DNA from: Blastomyces gilchristii SLH14081
Lineage: Eukaryota; Ascomycota; Eurotiomycetes; Onygenales; Ajellomycetaceae
DNA length: 64,000 nt
Assembly (NCBI RefSeq): GCF_000003855.2
Contig: NW_003101680.1
Coordinates: 4,504,731-4,568,730, forward strand
Reading direction: 5' to 3'
The position numbers and the translations under genes were made by a program. This document shows, one piece after another, positions 57,201 to 64,000 of the stretch. The notes below the pieces were generated by a model. It was not told the origin of the DNA, did not search any database, and was given only the letters and a program-made list of their open reading frames with translations. How positions within the stretch are numbered: the stretch's first letter is position 1; every line of letters starts with the position of its first letter.

Positions 57201-58112
57201 CCCGTAACTAGGTGGATTTTCGACTTGACGCGATCGCTTTCAACCTCCGAAATGCTCGAATGAATCTGGCAAGAAGTGCATACGGATGCATCCCAAAAAA
57301 AGCCCAGTTAGGTCAAAGTGAAGGGAGAAGGTTGTGGGAGTTCATTCAACACTGATCCTAGAAAAACCCTGCAGAGATGAAGAAGAATAACTACCAACCA
57401 CCCACCTAGGGGAGAGTACTCCTAAATAAGTCATCCACGAATACGAAGGAAAGCTTTAATCAGGAAGCTGGCAGCAAGTACTGAAAATCTTTGATCATGA
57501 CATTGGACTTTGGCGGTAGTTAGTCAGGTAACTAACTGACTAACTTACTACTTCATTATCATACAGGTGCAAGCTTGCTGGTCAACTGTGATTATCCGGC
57601 TGGCTGCTTGATGCTCTATCTCCCTTGCTGAATCACGACACCAAATCAGGAGATTCGCAGGAGATCCGGGCTGTTTCCACCTACAGTTGGTCAAAACAGC
57701 TAAGTTAGTGGCCTACGCTGGTATCGAAAAGGCCAAATTCCACGTCACTATAACTACGTGCCAGTTAAATACAGGGCTAACTAACTACACAGTCCAATAA
57801 CTCACCCCCACACTCAACGAGTTCATAAGACAGCGAGTAGTATTTGTATATCAATATATCATTGGATTCCTTGCTTCACAGCTTCTTCTTTCCGGGTTCT
57901 TCTCTGGGAATTCTTGGGGAAAGACCCCCTGGAAGGGAGCTGGGAAGTATTGGTATCCTGTTAACTGTCCTCTTGATTCTCAACACCGACCAACCATCAA
58001 CACATCTGCTTGAGATGGCTCACTGATCCATCACTTTTTCCTTGTCAAAGTCCTCACTCAACGTTTGTCGCTTCCAAAAGTTCGGGTTGAGATTATCAAC
58101 TTCTTATTCGAC
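54260..58112. other. 3.9-kb region with short unassigned frames
   Basis: Frames at 54531-54926 (+, 131 codons), 55461-55853 (+, 130 codons) and 56659-57108 (-, 149 codons, Cys-rich) show no domain I recognise and no supporting splice structure. They may be relics of decayed genes. No RNA gene or mobile element ends were identified. Confidence 0.4.
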
Positions 58113-59396
58113 AATGCTGCACGGCAAAGATGACATCCAATACAACTGGATCAATGGTGCGGAGTCCCTTGAAAAATATAAGCCCGGGGGCTATCATCCT
58201 ATCATGATCGGGGATATGGCGATACCGCGTGGTGGACAAACTTGGTTTTGGAGGATATTCAACGGTTTGGTTAGCTCAAGATATTCTGTTAAATCGCTAT
58301 GTTGCTGTCAAAGTTGGGATTGCGAACTCGCATCCGCATGAGTCGAAAATTCTCCGGGCCCTCTTGGTACCACAACCATCGTCTTTGTCCACACACCCAG
58401 GACGCAAGTCAATACTGTTACCTCTTGATGAATTCGAGCTACGCGGCCCTAATGGGACTCACCCATGCTACACAATGACTCCTGCAAGATGCAATCTTCG
58501 AGAGAAGTCTCTTTCAGCCGCCTGTTTCCTCTTGAAGTTACGCGTGCTCTATCAGCTGGCCTCACACTAGCTATTGCATATATGCATTCACAAGGCTATG
58601 CTCATGGAGGTTTGTCTTATGCAATTGCAGTTCTTGATACAAAAATCTATTCTAAGTAATATCTGGAGTATTTTTTATTTAGACATCTACCTTCGCAATG
58701 TCTTGGTTAAACTACCATCAAGCTTTGATCAGCTTCCCATCGAGCAGCTATATGAAACATACGGCAAACCGCAGGCAGTCCCCATTACACGGTGTGATGG
58801 GAAACCACCATCTTTGTAAAGATGCGGAAGAATTCTCATTGTCTGACACCAAGCTGCTCCTTAGTGACTTTGGTGAAGCATTTTCTCCAGCCTCAAATGT
58901 CTGCCTTGGAGAAAATTCCCACATGCCATTAGCTATGCGGCCTCCGGAAGCACGATTTGAACCGCAGTCTCCATTATCATTTTCAGCAGATATTTGGAGT
59001 CTAGCCGTAACAATTTGGGAAATTCTTGGCATGAAGGCGATTTTCAGTAGAGAATTGATAACTGCAGATGAAATTGTCTCTCAGCAGATCGATGTGCTGG
59101 GACCAATGCCCTCAAGTTGGTGGGAGCGGTGGGATGAGCGGGAGCAGTTCTTCAACCGTGATGGACATCCAAGAGAAGACCGGGATGTGTGGCCTCCAAT
59201 CAACGAAGCGTTCGAGGAAGGCATACAAGGATACCGTCGAAAGCGTGGAATGGGCGTGTTTGAAGGGGATGAAACGGCCGCTATCCTCGATTTGATGCGT
59301 CGAATGTTAGTATTCCCGCCGGAACAGCGACCAACAGCTGAGGAAGTCCTCGAATCAGAGTGGATGGTTAGATGGGCGCGTTGCCTGCATTCATAG
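58113..59396 (+). pseudogene. SRPK-like protein kinase pseudogene
   Basis: The pieces of an SR-protein-kinase-like catalytic domain lie in order but in changing frames. The start YNWINGAESLEKYKPGGYHP is followed near 58215 by a frame change into VVDKLGFGGYSTVWLAQD (glycine-rich loop) and YVAVKVGIA (the conserved Lys). Another change near 58500 leads to SFSRLFPLEVTRALSAG and YMHSQGYAHG. An intron at about 58611-58680 restores DIYLRNVLVKLPSSFDQLP. Near 58810 a deletion and a further shift remove the stretch before CKDAEEFSLSDTKLLLSDFG (DFG motif). The remaining C-lobe (MRPPEARFEPQSPLSFSADI, MRRMLVFPPEQRPTAEEVL) is intact to the stop. At least three lesions make it non-functional. This family is known to be expanded in Onygenales. 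Confidence 0.83.
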
Positions 59397-60110
59397 CTGC
59401 GAGATGAAACTAATCGGAAATTTATGAAGAACATGTTGTTTTCAATGAGATCGGGTGGGGTATACATACCCCTTGCACCATTTCTTTTGAATTTCCCAGG
59501 TTTCCGTTGCAACCAAAAAATCCACATAAGTTCCCCCTGCGGACAGAGCGTCGTACGCCATACCATACGTTGCTAAAACTCGAAGCGTGTTTGGCCAGGA
59601 TCTTGGGAACTCGCTGAGCTAGCTATCGATCAAGTCGATTTTAAGATGCCTTTGGAGCAACAAGGAAAGTCGGATCATCATGAGCTGGACAAAGGTCCAG
59701 GAGCAATCCGTCTCTCTCATGTGGCCTATGCCGTTGAACCAGCGTACATGACCATGTCATCTTATGGGGTACCATTGCTGGTTTGAGGGCGCCTGGGAGG
59801 ACGCATCCCTCGACAGGAATCTTAATATGTGTTTGCGCTCAATAATCTTAGCGAATGAGGACAGCGTTTGAATTTAGTGTTTGATACATGTGTGATAAGA
59901 CAAGAAGAACACCCTTAGGAAGACTAATAACTGAGAAAAAAAATTATGTACATGTACATGAACAGAAAAGGGGAAAAGAAAGGTTATCATAAGTTGGTAT
60001 CATCATCATTTGCCCCACTCATTTGCAGAACAAAAATATCGTACTCTCCTACTTCCTTCCAGTTAGTTCACGTCCATTTACGGTTAACACCCTTCCCTGA
60101 AAAAATCATC
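59397..60110. other. Intergenic region between the kinase relic and JEN1
   Basis: No gene was recognised. A GTACATGTAC palindrome lies at 59948-59957. Confidence 0.45.
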
Positions 60111-61661
60111 TCAAGATTTCTCCCCTTTCTCCATCCCCACCTCCTTCTCAAACCCATTATTCCCAGCCTCAGTATCTTTAACGTCAACCGTACTATCCGT
60201 ATCCACAGCCGACCTTTCAACAGCCCCAGCCGCCTTCGCCTGCTCAAACTTCCTCCCCCTCTTCTCCGGCCCAAACATAGTCGTAATAACAATCCCTATC
60301 GCAATAATCGCCGTCGCAACACCCATCGTCGGCCCATACGCCGGCGCCGGTGTCCCCTTCGAGCCTCGAATAGTAATCGCCTCCGCAATCGCATTGACAA
60401 TCTGCGCCGAGGGCGACGAGATCATGTTTCCGAGCTGGTACGTGACGCCGGGGAAACTGGAGCGGAATGCCGGCGGGGATAACTCGTTGAGATGGATGGG
60501 GATCACCCCCCACGCGCCTTGTACGAAGAATTGCATAAAGAACCCGGACGCGGAGAGGTTCCGCTCGCCTTCCGGGAGGATCCAGGCGGGAATCAGCAGA
60601 GCGCTCATCAGCGCAGATATGATAATGGTTCGCCGACGGCCGATGAATTGGGACATGTAGCCGATGATGGTGCCGCCGACGCAGGCGCCTACTTTCATCA
60701 GGATGCTGGCACGGCTGGCTCCGGCGTTATTCAGGCCCTTCTGGGTGAGCATGAAAGTTGTATAGCTATCCTGCGACGTGTGGCTGTAGTAGTTGAACCA
60801 GGTCATCAAGATGATGCAGTAGACCACCATGCTCCGTTCCTTGAGGAGCATGGCCTTCGTCTCGCGCCAGAAGGTTCCTGGGGACGTTTTGTGCTTCCCG
60901 GCCTTCTTCGCTTCACGGAACTGTTTAGATTCCGGGAGGAAGACGCGAATAGTCCCAGCGAGGAAAGAGAGGCCTGCTCCGATCCAGAAGACGGTCTTCC
61001 ATGACTCCGTCGAGCCGCCGACGCCCAGGTTGGCGCATGCTGCGAAGACATAACCCATCGAGTACCCCTGTTGCAGGACACCGGACATGAGCCCGCGGGC
61101 GTCTACGGGACAATTCTCCAGCGCCATGGCCATAGCATTGCCATAGACGCCGCCCATGAAGAGGCCGAACAGACTGCGCACGGCTAGGAATTGATGAAAG
61201 GTAGCGCTGTAGATAGTGGCTATCTGCAAAAAGCCCAAGACAGCCATGTTGAAGACCATGGGCCATTTCCTCCCCCACTTATCACCCGCCAAGCCAAAAA
61301 AGGCCGCGCCGACGGACCGGAGCAGCAGCGTGAGCGTGATGGCGGTGGAGATGGAAGTTTTTGTCTCGCCATAGTACCTGGACAGCTTCACGGTCTGGAT
61401 GGATAGGGCGTGGAAATCGAAGGCGTCGGCGCACCAGGCGAAGAGACCCACGACAAAGAACAGCCAGTCCCGTGCAGCGAGTTGGGCGCAGAGGCTGAAG
61501 GGGTTTCGGAAGCGTGGTGGATCTTGCCATTCGCAGTATGTCTCGCCTTCGGCCGTAATCACCTCGACACGCATTTTCCAGCGGAAGAGGTCGCCTAGGG
61601 CCTGCTTGGCGGTAGGAAGTATGCCCTTGGCGAAGGGGTCGGCCGGCTGGTTGCCTGACAT
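60111..61661 (-). CDS. JEN1: Jen1-type monocarboxylate/dicarboxylate-proton symporter (MFS)
   Basis: A single-exon frame of 516 residues. It has twelve predicted membrane helices of the major facilitator superfamily. The family signature NYYSHTSQDSYTT (N-x-x-S/T-H-x-S/T-Q-D-x-x-x-T) sits in the seventh helix region and is complete. Other motifs are WCADAFDFHALSIQTVKLS, the loop 2-3 motif GDKWGRKWPMVF, VRSLFGLFMGGVYGNAMAMA and MSQFIGRRRTII. Jen1 imports lactate, pyruvate, acetate or dicarboxylates with protons across the plasma membrane, and in yeasts is repressed by glucose. The N-terminus (PTAKQALGDLFRWKM) and Lys/Glu-rich C-terminus are cytosolic. Which acids it carries cannot be told from sequence alone. 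Confidence 0.92.
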   Translation of the reverse strand: MSGNQPADPFAKGILPTAKQALGDLFRWKMRVEVITAEGETYCEWQDPPRFRNPFSLCAQLAARDWLFFVVGLFAWCADAFDFHALSIQTVKLSRYYGETKTSISTAITLTLLLRSVGAAFFGLAGDKWGRKWPMVFNMAVLGFLQIATIYSATFHQFLAVRSLFGLFMGGVYGNAMAMALENCPVDARGLMSGVLQQGYSMGYVFAACANLGVGGSTESWKTVFWIGAGLSFLAGTIRVFLPESKQFREAKKAGKHKTSPGTFWRETKAMLLKERSMVVYCIILMTWFNYYSHTSQDSYTTFMLTQKGLNNAGASRASILMKVGACVGGTIIGYMSQFIGRRRTIIISALMSALLIPAWILPEGERNLSASGFFMQFFVQGAWGVIPIHLNELSPPAFRSSFPGVTYQLGNMISSPSAQIVNAIAEAITIRGSKGTPAPAYGPTMGVATAIIAIGIVITTMFGPEKRGRKFEQAKAAGAVERSAVDTDSTVDVKDTEAGNNGFEKEVGMEKGEKS

Positions 61662-63032
61662 ATTCTTTTTCTTTTTTCTTTTTTCTTTTTTCTTTTCTTT
61701 TTATTCCTCTTAAAGACTTCTCTCCGCGGGCGTATAATTTTCTTGTTTCTCCTAGTGTTGTTCGGATTTGGAGCAGCACAGGGGAATTGCCTAGCGACCA
61801 AAGATAGTAAGGATGCGACTCTGCTCCAATAAAAGGCAAGGAAGGAAAGAGCGGGGCCAGCCGATGAGAGGAGAAGAGAAGGACACGGACAAGACGGGAA
61901 ATGATATTTTTTTTCTTTTCTTGGTCCGATAGCCTACTTTACCGGTGTCACAGGCTTATTATATATGTCTAGAGAGAGAATATTTTCATATTTCTAGAAC
62001 TGGGGGAGCCGGGATTGTGAAGAGAGTGTGGGAGGGGGGGAGGTATATATCACCACCATATTTGACGTTCAGGTGTAGTAGACGGCGCAGCGGCAGAATT
62101 AATCGATTTGGTACCAAGTTTCCGTAGGATGCTCGGCATCAAAAGGTTGAGACCTGCCGGAAATGCAAATTGGGTTTTGTGTACCACCGGACAGTGTGGT
62201 TGGTGAGACGGTACGGAGTTCTGGCAAGGCAAAAAAGCACCGCAGACATGATCGACCGTTGGTGCTAACACAACAGCAGCCCACATGCACTCAACCCCGT
62301 TAAACCACGGTGCAGAGTAGGATTGGAAGGAGTGATTTGATCTTCCTCCGAAACCTAAGCCTAGAGGGGTGTGTTTCCTGCTGGCATTAACTGGCCTAAT
62401 ATATTTGCACAAGATGGGCAGTGCATCAATATGCGTGCATATCCACACATGTATCTGATAGATATTCAATTCAGTACATTCAGTATTCATATTGTTCAAG
62501 TCTAAGATATATAGTTAAACTATATATATATTATGTTAATGTAATGTACGGAAACAAGCCTTTCTCGGCGCAGCGGGAAGTGCCAAGCAATTGCCAAGCC
62601 TGGCGGCAAGATCCACCGAATCCAAGGTTCAAGAGCCCAGCCTGAGCCAATCAGAACGCAGAGCCCCAGCTGGCCCCCACAGACTCCATTGCTTGGCGGT
62701 CTATGGATCTTGTTGCCAGTTTATTCTTGCTTCCTCCGAATCCTCCCCAGCTTTACTCCGCTTGAAGAAAGGAATTTCATAATTCATGGGATCCCCGGCC
62801 TTGAATATGCCCGAGTTGCGTCCCAGCCCCGACACCAGAGCTGGCAACAGGTGCCGGAACAGCAAGCAGAGACACGGGTTGCGGAGTTCCAACACTCCCC
62901 CGTCTCCGTCTACCGTTCTTTCCAAGGGAAAAGCTCCCGAGAGGGCCGCGAAGGGAAAAAAAAAAAAAAAAAAAAAAAGATGGGAAAGCCGGGAAAGCCG
63001 GGAAAGCCGGGGTAGGGTATATGGGCTAGAGG
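61662..63032. other. Upstream region of JEN1 and unassigned DNA to the assembly gap
   Basis: A TTTTCTTTT-rich leader lies right before JEN1 (61662-61710 on the plus strand). Beyond about 61.9 kb only short frames occur, without recognisable features. A 23-nt poly(A) run at 62957-62979 and GGGAAAGCC repeats precede the gap. Confidence 0.45.
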
Positions 63033-63301
63033 NNNNNNNNNNNNNNNNNNNNNNNNNNNNNNNNNNNNNNNNNNNNNNNNNNNNNNNNNNNNNNNNNNNN
63101 NNNNNNNNNNNNNNNNNNNNNNNNNNNNNNNNNNNNNNNNNNNNNNNNNNNNNNNNNNNNNNNNNNNNNNNNNNNNNNNNNNNNNNNNNNNNNNNNNNNN
63201 NNNNNNNNNNNNNNNNNNNNNNNNNNNNNNNNNNNNNNNNNNNNNNNNNNNNNNNNNNNNNNNNNNNNNNNNNNNNNNNNNNNNNNNNNNNNNNNNNNNN
63301 N
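63033..63301. other. Assembly gap (269 N)
   Basis: Unknown bases; any frame across it is meaningless. Confidence 0.99.
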
Positions 63302-64000
63302 CCGCCCCAACCAAAATGTTTTAAAAACCAGTTGTTCCCCCCCAAAAAAAAAAGACATACAAGGATGGGTGTTTCCCCTCCCACAATTTAGTTCTTGTCG
63401 GGGCCCAGCTCCCCTTAGGTTTTTTTTTTTGCCCCCCCTTCTTTTGGGCCTGCTTTTCGCATTTCCCCCTACTTACCCCCCCCCCCCCCCCTTCTTTCCA
63501 CTCTGGCCAGATAGACCCATCGACCTGGACTTCAAAAGGCGGCCGGCCTCTTCTCACTGGCCCGTCTCTATCTTCTACTACCCCCTCCGCTTCCTAGTGG
63601 CAAGCAAGCGCTGGAGGGCTTGTTTTCATTGGAGGATTGAGGAACTAAGTTATTTGTTGACTAAAACAAAAGGAATTGTGTAGACAATGTTGGGGGGGGG
63701 TTGGTTGATTACTACTATGTTGGAACCTTTTCATTTATACAAGACTGAGAAAGTGTTTACTCGCTTTAAAAAGCCTGCGTTCTTCTTCTTTCTTTCTTTC
63801 TTTTTTCCTCTGTTTCTTCATCATCATGATAACCATATAATGCCCATACTTCCACATGTAGAACGGAGAGCAAAAAAAAAAAAAAAAAAGGTGGGGGGGG
63901 AGGGGGGGGGGGGAGAGAGAGCACGTCTACTTCCCAAAGTTCAACTGGCATACATTACTCACAGACGGAATCTTTAAGGAAGACCATACCCCGATAACCC
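63302..64000. other. Low-complexity, possibly low-quality sequence beside the gap
   Basis: Repeated homopolymer runs (C at 63477-63491, T, A and G at 63872-63911) and no recognisable gene. Confidence 0.5.

Noticed and set aside
60492..61004. 170-codon frame on the plus strand
   Set aside because: Antisense shadow of the JEN1 coding sequence.
62701..63391. Long frames on both strands across the N gap
   Set aside because: They consist mostly of unknown bases.
1..64000. CRISPR array, prophage, bacterial operon or intact transposase/reverse transcriptase
   Set aside because: Eukaryotic gene structure throughout; no regularly spaced direct repeats with unique spacers and no such protein motifs were seen.

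Overview
The window is nuclear DNA of a filamentous ascomycete, most likely an onygenalean Eurotiomycete (Ajellomycetaceae-like). The evidence is short introns (about 50-230 nt) with GT...AG ends, protein sequences typical of Pezizomycotina, SRPK-like and BTB gene relics of the kind expanded in Onygenales, and AT- and homopolymer-rich intergenic DNA. No bacterial, viral or organellar features were seen. Splice sites were placed by eye from frame continuity and family conservation.

Layout. 0-6 kb: the 3' part of CWH43 (cut by the window edge), a small three-exon membrane/amphipathic protein, and the replication-licensing factor CDT1. 6.6-7.5 kb: a frameshifted FAD-monooxygenase relic. 7.7-10.7 kb: mismatch-repair MSH2. 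11.0-11.2 kb: a degenerate hairpin-prone tandem repeat. 11.7-14.5 kb: a 92-residue two-helix membrane protein followed after only 18 nt by GPI1. 15.3 kb: a small Myb/SANT-like protein. 16.8-19.3 kb: the nuclear exosome nuclease RRP6. 19.3-23.6 kb: a 4.3-kb microsatellite-dense gap that feeds into a Ras GTPase-activating protein (gapA type, 23.6-26.3 kb). 29.2-30.5 kb: SEC14. 31.5-32.5 kb (-): kinetochore MIS14/NSL1. 33.1-34.5 kb: a DysF-domain protein. 35.0-37.9 kb: a PPR-like mitochondrial protein. 38.5-39.4 kb (-) and 39.8-42.0 kb (+): divergent NAA30/MAK3 and LRO1 (PDAT). 43.3-44.5 kb (-): a BTB-domain relic. 46.9-48.4 kb (-): AUR1 (IPC synthase). 48.4-60 kb: gene-poor accessory DNA with repeats, one secreted-protein-like frame with an EF-hand-type loop, and an SRPK-like kinase pseudogene. 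60.1-61.7 kb (-): a JEN1-type carboxylate transporter. The window ends in low-quality sequence around a 269-base N gap.

Functional themes. Several neighbours act on lipids and GPI anchors: GPI1 (first GPI step), CWH43 (ceramide remodelling of GPI), AUR1 (inositol-phosphorylceramide), SEC14 (PI/PC transfer) and LRO1 (triacylglycerol). A second group acts on DNA and chromosomes: CDT1, MSH2, MIS14. The CDT1 and MSH2 upstream regions share a CGCG-core 10-mer that suggests common G1/S control. The observations most worth following are the tightly packed small-protein/GPI1 pair, the shared CDT1/MSH2 motif, an in-frame retainable intron in the RasGAP gene, and the secreted-type orphan at 53.4-54.2 kb.
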